Shown here: one piece after another, positions 9,848-24,100 of the stretch
How the letters are laid out: every line of letters begins with the position of its first letter
Numbering within the stretch: the stretch's first letter is position 1
Source: Haemonchus contortus
Lineage: Eukaryota > Nematoda > Chromadorea > Rhabditida > Trichostrongylidae
DNA: 64,000 bases
Assembly: GCA_000469685.2 (NCBI GenBank)
Contig: LS997563.1
Span: 13,114,440 to 13,178,439 of the forward strand
Reading direction: 5' to 3'
Notes under the pieces: generated by a model
What the model saw: only the letters and a program-made list of their open reading frames with translations
What the model was told of the DNA's origin: nothing
Databases searched by the model: none
Made by a program: the position numbers and the translations under genes

Positions 9848-12011
9848 TATGTCGTGTGAGTGCTGTCTAGAGCCGCACTCCCTCGTCTTTACGAAACAGT
9901 TTTGTTTCAATACGAACGAATGTCAACCATGGAAGTTGAAGAAAAGGTAGAGAGATTGTGCTTTCGAATTAGTCTTGTTTCGACAAACTATGTACGGTGT
10001 GATGTTGTTGTAGGTGCAAAACAAGCTGATCGATCTTGGCCTTTGAAGATCAGTAGAGGAATTAAAAGAAGGAACTGTTTTAAAATCGATAAAACAATCT
10101 CATTGTACGATAGCAATTTTCACTGAATGCCGATGAAAATCAACATAAAAGGCTTCTTAGAGAACTTCAAACACTTTAGGTGGACACTATTTCAGGCCAG
10201 GTCGTGTTATCGTGTTCCAATATGTTCATCCCAAGAAAGTGTTTTCCGACAATCATTGTATTATCATATGTGTGAAGAAATTAACAATTAATTATTGTTT
10301 CCATCACTCTTATTGCGAAAATATCAGTTCACTTGGTCTAGCGCGTTTCCTGTCTCAAAAGTGGAGATTGCCTTCCTCGATAGTTAGGATGCCATTTATT
10401 CCAAAGAGGGCTTTTGCCATATGGTTAATTCAAGCGCCCTCTGTGAAAAGCTCTGAGGTTACCGAAAATTTCGTATCACCACTTTGGATGTTCGAGACAG
10501 AAGAGCATTTACATGTATTCGGTCAGTGAGAGCCACGACAAATTTTCTTGTATTAGCATTTCTCGCCAACTTCGCCAAATTAGAGGAAAGATCAAATTTC
10601 CAATATGAGACGCAAAATGTTTTGCAGACGTTAAGGGCACGTTTTACGGAAAAATAAAAAGATCACATACGCCAAGAGCTTGAAATTCTATGTCATGCCT
10701 ACCATGCGACCTATACCTACCCAGTACTGTTGCAAACACCATCAATCTGCTCGGCTCACTTTCGTGTACAACTCAGTGGTACAAGACAGGAGGAAAACCA
10801 TTAGTAACTTTGTTACCAGAATAATTGCGCGGCAGCAGATTTGATATCAGCTGTTCCGACTTTCGTACGACCTCTTTGTGCACCGTCTTCTATTATGGCC
10901 GTCGCACTACATCACACGCGCAAAGTAACTCCAACGCTTATTGGACGGTTGCTAGGTCCTACCGCACTGGGTCATACCGCGCAACGAAAATAGAAACGAC
11001 ACAGAAAAAGCTGGCCTAAAAAAGGAGGCAACTTCAGACAGTCTCGACATACCGCGCACGTTTCGGCTGGAGCTCTGCATGATTCCCTTTCCCATCTTCG
11101 ATACTCCCTCGTTGACCTCATGCAATTCGTCCGCAGCTCCGACGTAAGTTATTCGTATTGACTTCTCTAAGCAACTGCGCGAACACGGAATACGCGCAAC
11201 ATCCATCAAGGACCGGCAATCTGATAAGGGTTGTTTCACACGACCACGTGTGAGGTTAATATTTTCGATGATGGTGATAACCCCGTTTTCCCTCTGCGCG
11301 GCTGTTCATTCCCCGGACAGCCCGTGGTGCGCAGTCTGTGGAAGATGAAACACCGATCGTCGTGTGGATGAGTGGAGTGGGAACTCCTGCTCTTCTGCGA
11401 GTGGTGATCGGACGTGTTGAACGCCCCCCGGCTAGCGCCACTACGCATGCGCAGGCGGGTCGACGCGCATTGGCGACGATCCCTTAGAGTGAGGTGAGGT
11501 ACCATCCCTTAGAGTAGAGCTTCTCAATTCGTTTTGTAATAGGCATGAAGCCACTTATTTCTTCTATGTTTTGTTATGTAGCAAGAGGAGTATATCTCTA
11601 ACTTTCATCACAAGTTCTTTACTTCATCATACGCATAGTATATCTCACAGATATAACATCCATAATAACAAGATTGCATACATTAATCACTGTTGACCTT
11701 AATCGCTGAGAGCAGTGTTCCGGGGACAGTGCAGGGTCGTGGCAAGGCGAGGCTCACAAGCGCAATACCCTTGTGCTCTTCTCGGAAGTCCCGGCGGCGT
11801 TCAGCCCACAATTTCTTTTCATCGTTGTGCCCCGTGGAGTGAGCGGTCGTCGCGACATCAGCGTTTAAAAACACCTACTGCGGTATACATCTCATCTTGA
11901 ATGGCCACTGCGACCAGGTATCCTTCCCTTGCTTGATAAATTCAGGTGAGGAACCTCCACTATCAGTCTTCGAGAGAAAAAAATTGAAATTGTTGAGAAA
12001 ATTAAAATGAA
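9848..12011. other. Intergenic spacer without recognised genes
   Basis: Several open frames of 60-105 codons occur on both strands, including overlapping ones near 11.2-11.9 kb where GC content rises. None shows a family motif, and I see nothing I can name. Confidence 0.45.
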
Positions 12012-12155
12012 TAGTGACGGATAAGTTTTCATTGAGCAGTACACTCTTTTTATCTCTATGAATTGAAAGAAGTTTTTGATAAAATTGAAGTGAATAGTGA
12101 CGGATGAATTCTTATTGAACAGTATACTCTGTTCAATGAGAACTTATCCGTCACT
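12012..12155. repeat. Repeat and fold-back built on AGTGACGGAT
   Basis: AGTGACGGATAAG-like sequence followed by an ATTGANCAGTA-like block occurs at about 12013 and again at about 12095. The second copy is followed at once by an inverted copy (CTGTTCAATGAGAACTTATCCGTCACT) ending near 12155, giving a fold-back of about 60 bp with a loop of a few bases. It abuts the 5' end of the RTE fragment and may be the remnant of a small transposon. Confidence 0.65.
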
Positions 12156-12159
12156 CATT

Positions 12160-13530
12160 CTCGCAGCCCATATGACATCCTATCTCCAGAAGGAGAAGAT
12201 CCCCGACCAGTAGAGGAACTCGCGGATGGTCATTCTTTACAAGAAGGGAGACCGGGATGATCTTCGCAGTTACCGCCCAACAAGCTTATTAAGTGTGCTT
12301 TACAAGCTATTCACGAAGATCATTCTGACCCGCATATCGCGAACGCTGGATGAAGCTTAACCTGTAGAGCAAGCCGGATTCCGGAAGGGATTCAGCTGCT
12401 TAGACCACATTTAAGCGGTCGCAATGTTCATCGAAGTGTGCCGAGAATTCCGAATGCCTCTTTTCCTTACCTTTATCAACTATGAAAAAGCTTTTGACAG
12501 CGTCGAAACGAATGCGGTCCTGTCAGCACTGGTCGATCAAGGAGTGGACCCTCCCCACATAAGAACACTAGCTGACTGCAGCAGTCGCTGCAGCGAGACG
12601 GTTCTGTTGTTCCAACAACCTCTCCCCATTCCCATAGGGAAGGATGTGAGACAAGGCGACACTATTTCGCCAAGCTATTCACAGCCGCGCTGCAGTGGGT
12701 TATGAAGTCGCTCGACTGCGACGAAAAGGGCATTTGTGTGGACGGAAATCAAATCTCTCAAATCTTCGCCTCCGGACGACATCGTTCTCTTTTCAAGCAG
12801 CGCCGCGGAAGCTGAGACTATGCTTGCTGAGCTTAATAAAGTAGGAAAGAAGGTAGGACTGCGGATTAACCAAACAAAGACACAGTTCATGAAGAATGAT
12901 TGGGCTGACGAAGGTCAAATTAAGATCGATGGTACACCCATCAAGGAAACCTCGTCATACGTTTATCTGGGCGTTCCATGAATATGGACAGCAACATGAG
13001 AGGAGAACTGGTGAGGCGGCAGAAAGCAGCGTGGGCAGCCTTCGGACCTCTGAAAGAGGTCACCAACCATCTGGCTGATCCGGAACGTCGCGCTAATCTG
13101 TTCGATTCCACAGTTCTTATTGCGCTCGGTTACGGGACGGAGACTTGGGTGACCAGTGCATTCAAGTCAAGGGCTCTGAATACAAGTCACATTCACTCGT
13201 CAGAGCACTCGAGCAATGTCTTTCGAGGTTCAACCGACCCACGCAATATCGAGCCGGACTCCGCAGGTCCGATATGCGCAGAATGTCTCGACTCCGCGAT
13301 TCGGTGGAATACATGAAGAACGCAAAATTTCGGTGGGCCGGTCATATTATGAGAAGAGTTGATGACAGATGGACAAGAAGAACAGTCGAGTGGGCTCTCA
13401 TAGCATCTTCACGACCTGAGGGTAGGCCTGCTGCGAGAGGGGGGAATGTGTTGTCGATCACGTGATACAGCTGCGACAGCAGCCGAACCACTCCTCACTT
13501 CGCCATCATCGTCGAATCCTGAGTCTACCA
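12160..13530 (+). mobile_element. RTE-type retrotransposon fragment (reverse transcriptase)
   Basis: 5'-truncated and broken copy. Reading through stops and frameshifts gives the order expected for an RTE reverse transcriptase: KKGDRDDLRSYRP, then FINYEKAFDSVETNAV (in the frame 12424-12705), [19 protein letters not shown] with GLRINQTKTQFMKND (12736-12981), YVYLG, AAWAAFGPLKEV, and near the end RWAGHIMRRVDDRW. The catalytic box reads PDD in place of FADD, stops occur near 12358 and 12412, and a frameshift lies near 12670. It is not functional. The endonuclease half is missing, as usual after incomplete reverse transcription. Confidence 0.9.
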
Positions 13531-15155
13531 TGGATGGCGATCACGAAAAACAAAAGATAATGGTTTGTTGCTGACGCTCGCACATGAGTGAAGACGAGCC
13601 GTATAAGTACGAATCGAAAGAAATCCTAGCGTGCAAAATTGAATTTTAGGAATCTTGATATAAGCACTGATCTGATGAGAAGAATAACATCTCACACCTT
13701 TCAACTCAGAACTATTATAATGAGATTGTCGTTGGTGACCAACTGGTGAGCTCAATCGCTAGCTGCCTCTCAGCTTTCTCAGAGTGTGCCATATTCATAC
13801 AACATTTCTGATTGAGAATTCATTGTTTTACCCAGTAGAGCCAAACCTAATAGTTAACTTCTGACCTATTACTTTCTTCCAGATCAATCACTTTCTCGTA
13901 TTAGGTGAGAGCGGCGTATGGCCCACTGAAGGTCATACGCTTTTCGATTTTCTTGAAACTGTCATTGACCACCCGCAATAAAACCAACGGTCGGCTGCTG
14001 ATTCTGCAAAGCTTACCCACTGAGTGAGGAAAGAGCGTAAGCTGCTCAAAGGAAAAGAAAATTCTGCTCTCATTCAAGCTCCTTGCACCTCCACACAACT
14101 GTTCCTTTCGCTAATATTCGGCTTCTCTTTTCCCTGCTGGATGCAGCTGCGCTAACATTTTTGCTATGAATTGGAAACTTTTTTACTATCACAATTCAAA
14201 GTGCACATGCAAAATAACGGGCAAAATGTGGAAAATCAAAACAATGGCATCACCATGTGTGCTAGAAAACTATACAACCCATCGGCGATATATGTATGTA
14301 ACATCAGTTTTGGGAACGTTTCAAAAAATGCAGAGTGCTCATTCTCTCTCAACTAGTTTGCCTGTTAAAGTTTTTAAAGAGTGAGTGTTTCTACAACGTT
14401 ATGATTTTTTTCTCTTCATCCTCGATTACTTTGACTCTCACAGCCTTCAACATTGCATATTTCATATTCTTATGAAGTTTATTCATTGTTTAGTTTTTTT
14501 CATTCCTCATATTTCAAAATATAGCAGATTTCCCAATTCATACATTCCATATTGGTTCAGCTGAACAAAGTATGGCAGAAAGCTCAGCAGCCAACCATTC
14601 AAACGGGTTCACCCCACACACGATGCAATGTGGGTGCGACGTAAACTTGGCTTGGAACCATGCGGGTATACTCGTTGCTCGAGCCGCTGGATTTGAGTGG
14701 AATTATATAGCCGTAGGAGCCGATTAAGGGAAGGGTGCGAAGCATGCCCCTGTAGCTATTTTCCCAAAGAGTATCGCTACACAACCATTGACCAGTTCAG
14801 CTAGCTGCTCTTCCTGCAAACATCACATGTTCCAGGTATCCATGCAAGACCATCATTGAACGCTTCAGTTTTGATGGGTATTAGATGCGGGACTAGCAAG
14901 AAAAAGTAGATTTCAAGAGCATGGAATCTCCAACAACTCACACTAAAGTCTCCTATTTCCTTACGTTCCATGTTAAAGTTGTTGTGAATACGAACCTTGT
15001 ACAACCTGCTGAATATCGAAATGGCAGCGACTGATAGGCGGAGATTATCGGCTTCGGTCGTTGGCCTTGTCTAATTGTAAAGTAACTATCCAAGTAACAC
15101 TATCACTGTTACTACTTCTGCCAGCAAAGGAAGGCAGCCAACTAATTCGGCTGCT
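13531..15155. other. Upstream region of the tyrosinase gene
   Basis: Spacer between the RTE fragment and the tyrosinase start. No other gene is recognisable. A pyrimidine-rich stretch ending TTCTGCCAG near 15113-15123 could be a spliced-leader acceptor about 30 bases before the ATG; this is tentative. Confidence 0.35.
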
Positions 15156-18100
15156 ATGAGGCGACTGCTCCTCTTCATCTTTGTTTTACCTCAGATTGCC
15201 TTTGCTGGGTATGAGGATGGAGCTCCTGATGAACTACCGGGAGTGGGGCAATCGCCTAGTCAAGTATCTCCAGTTCGACCAGGACCACCGGCTGCGAAAC
15301 CGCCAGCGTATAGGCCACAACCTTTACGGCCACCAGTAGGCAGCCCAGCTCCACCAACTCAGTCCACGAATGGCTACCCTACAGCATCCCAGCCACCAGC
15401 ACCTACCCGACCCACTCCCCTCCAGCCACTACCACCTGTTCGTCCGCCACCCACTCGGCCCCCAGTTGGAACGGGTACAACCCCAGTAGGCAGCCCTTCA
15501 CCAACCCAAACCCCGATTTACCGTAATACAACTTACCAGCCACCAGCACCCACCCGACCCACTCCCCTTCAGTCATCACCGCCTACCCAGCCTCCAATTG
15601 AAACGGGGACGATGCCTGATGGAATCGGTCAGGCACCTCCGTCCAATCCAGCTTTTGAAGCCTGCATTCTGACGAATCCAAGGGTTTTCTGCGAGCAGAT
15701 CATATGGTGGGATGGAAATTCCAGGGCAAGTTCGGCAAAAACTTTCAAAGTTACATATCAATGTGTTTCATTGCTGTCATTTTAGGAGCAGGATGCTGTA
15801 CTCCTTTCTCCAGTTGGTTTTGTCGCTTCAAGTCCCTTTGCCTCAACGCTTCAGGCGTCCGACGTTTTCTCAGAACCGACAGAACGAAATCAATGCCTGA
15901 GTATTCAGTGTATATGCCAATTTGCTAGAGGTACGAGTCTTTCGAAATAGGAATTGCTGAGGCTCTATTCTCGGGCTTCCAAGCATTGAGACACTGGTTT
16001 CTAGACATGAAAAGATAGGGACTCATTCATATGGGCAAGTTATTCATCGGTCTGCTTGGCTCCCTAGCTATGAAGAACCTCATCAGTAACGTAATAGTCA
16101 TTATGTTCTCGCTAGAGCATTCAATATCGTGCGACAACTGCTTGGTAAAAAGTTAAAGGCGCACTTGACGATAAAAATGGTTTCTGGAAGTTAACTATAA
16201 AGTGGACCTGTGGCCTCTGAGGATAATCCATTGGCAGGTCAAAAACGACCGCGACAGGGTGTTATAGAGGCTACAGTGCAAAGTGGACGTGTAATGACTC
16301 CCTCGTAGGTCGATCCATTCACAATGAAGTGTTCAGACGTCAAGTAAGATACCCTGTTTGGGAGACATCCAAACAGTGATAGGCACATAATCTCGTACAA
16401 CACTCCTTCTTACTGCTTTTTTGAGGCCTAATACTTCCTAAAACTCGACCATTCTCGCCCTTTCTTCGCCATTTTTGCACTATTCTGCACCGATGGTTCC
16501 ACTATTTCTCCTAAGCTGAATAGTTCAAAATCCATGTGAACTGGGCCTTTCGATTCCATGATCTCATGGCCCTACTTCAAGGGTAGAAGCTGCAGTCAGA
16601 AAAAAAGTGTCAGGCAAAAATGCTATGGACACTACTTCCCCTTGTTAGAAAACATTTGGGTAGTCATTGAGTGAACTGAAGCTGTTTTCAGGCAGGTACT
16701 CCAATAACCGATGTGTGCTGCCGGACGGTCAAGTATACGGTAAAGCATATCGTAAAGAATTCCGAATGATGACTGACGACGAACGTTACAGGTTTGTGGG
16801 CAGCGATTTGAACAACTGTTTTTAAAGGCATAATTGGTGATACTTCACCTTACCTGAAAGAGTTACTTCCATCCACTTCTTCATCGTAGAAAATCAAACT
16901 TCGATGCTGAAAATTTAGTATGTCTATCCACTGGTTCGTGGTGTGGTGGCAAGTGAAGCACTATCTCACACGCACGATCGGGGGTTCGAATCCCATATTG
17001 ATGCCCGCCTAGGCAACCAAGCCTTCCATCCCTCCGGGATCGGTTAATTGGTACCAGACTCGTCTGGGAGAATAAAAGCACTGACTCGTTCATCGGCTGG
17101 CCACCTCAAGTCATTGTATAGGCCACATACGCACTCATTACGCCACTACGACTCTGAATGAAAGTCGCGTGCGGGGACGCATCCCTCAGACGGGATTGAT
17201 CAACGCCAGAAACTTTAACTTTATCCTTTTACCCAGTGGGCTCGGTAAGCGTTGCTAATGTAATGGTCAGCCTTTGTTTCTGGTCACACAGCGATTAATG
17301 GAGAGCATAACGTTAGCTTAATCATCAGAAATCTATCCGATTACAACTGTTGGGCTGATCAATACCATACTCTGGTAATTATGATAACGCCTCTTTCGAA
17401 GACCTTGTTTTTTGTGCCTAAGACATGGAAGTGATGATTCCCATTGACTGACTGCTCTGACGATAGTGTGCTTCTTGTGAAAAAAATTCATCGAACTATT
17501 AGGCGGCATGAATTGATCGGTTTCAGGTTCCGAAATGCGATGTGGGCTATACGTACCACACAGTATTTGGCTCTGTCGAGACTGCACTCCAGCTATGTGA
17601 CATCACCTGCTGCTCATTCTGGACCGGCATTCTTGCCCTGGCATCGAGAGTTCATTAAAAGGTCCTCAGTCACGGTTATTGTTTCATTTCCTCAAGGCTC
17701 AGATTCCGAGTTGCTAGTCTCGCGAAAGGGGTTACTAAAGCCTCTATTGGAGATAACGACATGTAGTAATAACAACGGTCACAAGAGGCGAAGGGCCAAC
17801 AGATAAAAGGAGATCTTTGTTTCGAGAATTTTCCTCTGTATATATGCATATATCGAAGCTTTTTTCCAAAAAACCGCCGCTTTTCATCTACATTTTCACA
17901 TGCGAGGCTCGCTATCAGTCATTCCTTTGTATAAAAAAAACTCCTCTACATTGAGGAAAATCCAGGAGGGGCTACCCCACCAGCTGCCACCAAATTTCGA
18001 TCGAAAATGGCCTTTACTCTTCCAAATAACAACATTATAGGCTGGAAATTGCTTTGCGTCAATACGATCCCACTGTGTCGTTGCCATATTGGGATTCCAC

Positions 18101-21100
18101 GCCGGACGCAAGACTGGACGATCCTACAGGTACATAGAAATCTTCTAGAGTTTTTCCTTTTTTCGAGTACTATCTGAACTACTTAAAAACATAGAGAATG
18201 TCCCAGATCGCAACTGCTATATCATTACAGCGTCAGTGCTATGGGACGATGAACTGATGGGCTCTGCAGACAGTAGTGGCACACTGAGTAGCGGCTTATT
18301 TGCCTATTGGCAAGCTCACTTGGTAAGCCGCTTTTGACTCTGTGGACAATGTCCAAATTAGGCTCTTGATAAAACTCGGCATTCCTCTTTAAATGTGATT
18401 TTCTTTGACAAGCTGTACCACTGAGTTTTTCAGCAGACAAACTTTGCATGACTGAAGTTTATTCGCCTTTTCATGAGCTTATATGAACAAAGGCCACTTT
18501 GAAGACTATAACTTCGAGCTCTACTGCAACCCACTGTGGAGAACCTCTTGAAGACACAAAAATACATAAACTAAATGACGCCCAAGTAGTCGCAGAGTCC
18601 CTCAAAGATCCTGTCTCTGACTTCAAAAGAATCACTGATCATGGTTGTGGGATGGACGCAGCAAGGGGGTACTGGACAATTGAATCCGAGCACGCACCGC
18701 AAGCCGGCTGCCCCTAGCATAATAAAGATAAGTATTTCATGAGCCTTGATGATGACAGATATCCTGGGAGGTGGGGGGGGGGACTACCTAGTAAACATAG
18801 CGGGAAATCTAAGTGGTCATGTCGGTAGAAAGGTCCAAGATGAAACGCAGTCTGTATTACGTTGTTCATGAAAATGGCGACTCAGATCGCGACCTATAGC
18901 AGTAGAAGGAATCGAACGGAAATTGACCATGTGCATGCGAGTGTATTATTCCTCGGAACTGCAAAGAGCATCAAGGTAAGGTCTGGCGAAAAGCTGCCCC
19001 TGCACCAGATCTCGAACATAGAAATCTAACTTTTCGAGTTACAGCTCAAGTAGACAGTACCAGATCCATTGATTTTCATGTCATCTAAGGACAAGGCTTC
19101 ACCATGGCCAACATCATGGTCGGAGTGAAGGAGGACATATACAAAGAACTCAAAGTGAACAAAGTATGCACTTCTGTATGCACATGAACAAAGTATGCAC
19201 TTCTGTAATGTTGCTCGATTCCCTGAGGCGTCCCCACTTTCGACTCATACTTGAGATCGTGGTGGCGTTTGGCTGTGTATTTAGCCCATACATTGGGTGT
19301 ACGTTTAAAGGGTTTGAGTCGAAAACTAGTATTGGGGAGATGCTGACAGCAGTAACAGCTGACCTGACTGGTAACATCAGAAGTCGAAAGTCGTCAGATT
19401 CTGAATTTGGTAGAACTTTGACACTCAAGTGTGCCATGAGGTAGTTTCGAGATCGCTTCGATTTTGCCAGGGATTGATAGCTTAGATAAAGGCCGATAAG
19501 GGAATCAAAGTAGAAGAGATGTTGAAGGGTGAATTATTACATCTTCGGTGCCAGCAGTGAGCTTTGTCACATCAGTGTAGTATGTGGAGTATGACCGGAG
19601 AACACCAGCATTGGTCAGAGCCAGTTGAAGCCATTCTTGATCATGTCCCCAACTCCATCTTTAGTGCGTATTTTGAACGCTTTAAACTCCAAGTTTCATT
19701 GCTTTTTTTCTCGGGTGACCCTACGGCCTTCTCAGTGTTTGTTCGTACCATCGCAGACGCTGCTCTCAAACTTTCAGCTAGACAAGTACTGTTTGTGTGA
19801 TCGTCTTGAGGTCATTGTTTGTGACTCGGTTCAGTCGAGTTCAACCGCAATATCCTCATTTTTGGATGGAAGTTAAACTGCCTTTCATGACTTTTGATCA
19901 CAATAAAGCATCGCAAACACATCGTCGACTCTCCTTGCGCCGTACAAGCCTAAACCATATGAGGATGACAAAATGTAGTCTATTCCTCGAGAGCGTTCTA
20001 AGACAACGATACGTGTTTTGCTCAGTGAAAGCCACATGTCATTATTATGATACCACCTGCTCGAAAACTCATATAACTCTTCTGGATTCTTTGAAAATGA
20101 TAGAGTATCCGTAAAAATAAGAGTTGCCATGGGCAACGACTGCTTCATCGTTGATAACGCTGTGATTAGCCTTCAGCACCGTTGGTAGGGACCGACTGAT
20201 TGATCGATAAACATTTTCTGAGCTATGGAAAAGACTCTAATAGACTCGCGAAGGATCAAATCCCTGCAAAGGGATGGAAACATCGATGGCTTTAGTCTGG
20301 CAGTCCTGAGCCAACTATTTTGCCTTTCTTCACTACTGAACTGTTAAACCACCTCCTGTGTCTATGTCTATAACTATCGCACCTACGATATCTGTTCGGA
20401 CTAAAAGGAACTTTTGTGTAAAGTGAAGTAATGTAAACAATACTTTTCAGGATCATCCCACTCAACGTTTTCTAGGGAGAGCGCAGAATTCCCGGTTGAC
20501 TACTCAAGAAACGCTGAATAATGTGAACCAGCAAAACCGGGCTAATCAAATTCTGGCTTTCAGTGCTGCATCGGTGAGTTCAGTGCTGTGCTCACAACCC
20601 TTCTGGGCCTCTTGCATTTTTATGGAACTATGCGTGGTAATGGAGGGTTACGCATTCTATTTTGATGAACGATATGATGAAAATTATCATGTCACATCGT
20701 AAGCACAAAGGGAGATAGGGGGGCAGTGGGGGAGGGGGAGGGGGAGAGGGTCTCGAAAATGCTTTCGATTCGAGAAGTGCTAGCGCGATGAAGCTACGCA
20801 CTTCCCACTGCATTGGTGTAGAGCGGAACAATGATGGCCAAGATCCCCGGATCCCCGATGTCACCTTTCATGAGTTCACTTTAGTGTGGCAGGCACGTAT
20901 TGTAATCTACTGCTGCTACGCGGGTGTGGTGCATTAGGAACGAGATGGTCGCGTCGCGGTGAGAGGGGCGTCGCGCGCGAAGGAATCTAGCAGGATGCAG
21001 CAATATTTAAGAAATAGAAGAAGCACTAATAGTAGAATTATGCATAAAATAATGATCGCATATTGATTGAGCTGTATGAAGAACGCTAGAGCTGTAATAA

Positions 21101-24100
21101 CGGCGAATGAGTGGTCCGCGACAGCCGCGTGCGGCGAATCGATTACCCAAAGTCGTTCCTAACGCCCGTCTCCCCTGCTACGCCACTCAGCCCGCTCACA
21201 CTCGCACATTTGCTTGAGAATTCAATTCGGTTGTGGTAGATGTTAGTGTTATCGAGTACAGCAGGCAGCAGCCCTTCAGGTGACTTAACATCGTCTTTCA
21301 GAATTCGTGTCCCAGAGATCAATTCCCACCTAGGGACGCTGTTGAATTCATCCATGGATCGAACCACGTTTGGATAGGAGGTGAGTCTTCTGAAGAATTG
21401 ACCGCAACAATCAAAATCCCTTGTGCAAAAAGACTCCAGTGTTCAAGGTGATATGCGAGTCACGACTCAAGCTACCAATGACCCAATTTTCTTCCTTCAC
21501 CACTGCATGATCGATAACATCTGGGAAACCTGGAGGTTATCTAGGCAGGTGAGTGAAGAACTTCCCCTTCTAAGACGAGGAACTTTGTCTTTTTGGTGCC
21601 TCAACAACCTCTTAGAAGTCAAAATGTGTCTGTTTCAATGGCAAGGTAGGCGTCTGCCAACGTGTGCTGCCTCGAGCGAGCAACAATCTTAGGGGAATAA
21701 CTTGCAGACAAGGGCACAACGTCAAAACGACTACCCCACGGATAACATTTACTGCAGCAGTCAGTCGCATTTTGCACGATCTATCATGGTCCCATTCTCG
21801 CCGATTGTGAATATTGATGGATTATCAAATGACTACACAGGTGGGCTCTAAGTTTTGAATGTCACTGGTAAGTCAGCCTCATGGGGCAAATGAACAACTA
21901 ATTTTGCAGACAACTTGTACTCGTACGCCCCCAGGCCGAGTTGTTCCAGTTCTAACAGAGACTGCGGATCAAGGTAACAGTACAGAGGAGTTTTTGCAAA
22001 TTCGATCAAAGCAGTTATGACAGCATGTGGGAAATGAGGATACATACAAATGGGAGAAGGGTTGATTAATGAAACAGAATGCGAAAAGGCTCACCAACGA
22101 ATGAAAACAACGTTTGAATAGCATCTTGTGGGGGTGTGCATCTCTATTTCATTATCCCATCCTTCTCCCATTTGCATGTATGCATGTATCCCCATCTGGA
22201 TTGAATCTGTCACAGCATGTTTTGGATAGGACTCGAAACATGGAAAACCGGAATATCGGAAATAATAATAGATTCGTGTAGATCTCCCATAAAAACATTG
22301 GGATCTCAGTCTATGTGGCCGTAGCTTTTGTGCCGAAGTGACAACTCATCAATTGATGCCGGGAGAAACTACAGAGAATTTTCTTCTCCTTTGAATTTTT
22401 TGTCGTCTATCTCAACCCTAAGTGGCATGCTTCCCAAGCATTCTCTTCACTAGACGCTCTTATGTTGTTACTTGATCGATGACCACAACTAAGTGACTAA
22501 AGAGAAGGCTTGACCGCTTAATTCGTGGCTCCAAATCTCTCTTTGTTGCATACCCCACATATAATTGACCCTTGAGCTTTTTCCTGTGCTACTCTCCGTC
22601 AAGTTCTTTTCCATCCTCCAGGCCTAGGTGCATGAAGCTCTGTTTCACTACCAGTTCTGGGAAAGCAATCTGTTATGACGAGACTCTTTTCATAACTTTC
22701 CTTGGAGGGAGCTCTTAAAATTTTCATGGAAGAAGAAGAAGAAAACGGATGATTAGTTATTAGGGGGCTCCTCATTCATGTCATTTGTTTATGTGTTGAT
22801 GAAATGTGCAGATCCGAGTCGTGTTCTGCACCTGATTATTTTGGAATCGACGGATTTGCTGTGCTCTTTCGTTTCTCAGAATTTAAGGCAGAACATGACA
22901 CGGACCTTTAGAGGACCGCAGTGACTATAGGGAGCGTTGTGAATGGCCTCCGACAACGTCCACAAAGTCTAAACTCGTCGTTAATTGGGTTTCAAAATAG
23001 TGTTTTCACTCCTACTGCAATATTCATTGCCTTTTTCATACGAATTACTGCACCTTCTGATATAAACCCGATCATAAATGGAAAATTCATTCTGAAAGTA
23101 TGAAATGTAAGTCATCATACTCCCATGAAGTTCTATCGCGACTAGACGGAAAAAGCAAAGAGCACCCCGTTCTGGCTTTTCTCATTTGCGAAGGATGGGT
23201 ATAAAGTTGCGTTCTTTAAAGGCACAGTTCACGATAATTCAATGGGCGGGAAAGTCAACGGCTTTCCCGCCTCTCGATCGGTGTCACGTCAGACGAGTGT
23301 CGAAACAATACAGATTGCAACTATTCGTTCTAGGACCCACACACAATCAGCTGCTCGCCGAGTGATGGGGCGGTGTTTCACTCCCATTCTTTTTTCCTCT
23401 GTTATTCTTTTTTGCTGCCGCGATCCCATATTTAATTTCCTACTCATTTAGGCTTAAAAAGGTGAGCAACTTCTGCTGTTACTAGGTTTTTTGTTTACTC
23501 ATGCTTAAGAGTGAATGAATTTTCGCTTACCATTGTCTTTTATTCACACCAGGACCCACACGTAGGCAGTGAGACACATTGTATAGCTCTTCCAAACGCC
23601 CTACTACTCTTCATATTTCTGAACTCATTCTCAACCAGCCCCTTTTTTGACGGGTTTTCGAAGCCTTTTTTCACCTTGGGAACACCGATGCACGCAGTTT
23701 CTCCACCATCACAGCACTATTTTTGTTCTTGTCTTCCATTTTTCATCATAATCTGGATTACCCAAAATTATCGTGAACTGCGCCTTCAAGAATGTGGACT
23801 CGGAAGATTAAAAGATTCGGTGTACGGTAGTGGAAGAAATGGAACTAGTTTTCCCACTCGTAACACCTGGAACCCTCACTGGTTCTTCTTCGAGAGCAAA
23901 AATGTCAGTTATGAGACCGTGATTAGCTTCGAGGGAGAGCCATTTGGATGTTTAACTATTTGGATGTTTAAGCTTTGTGTATGGTATTTACCAAGAAAAA
24001 TGCACTTTGAAACTCATTAGACTAACTTCAGAAACTGCAAACTGAAAGGAAAATGGCGTTCTTTATGGTTAGTGACAAGGTGCCCTATTAGCATATCTAA

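Noticed and set aside
18490..19080. Possible endonuclease fragment ([10 protein letters not shown]) in tyrosinase intron 6
   Set aside because: The resemblance to the RTE motif NEIDHI is one short match with no supporting neighbours.
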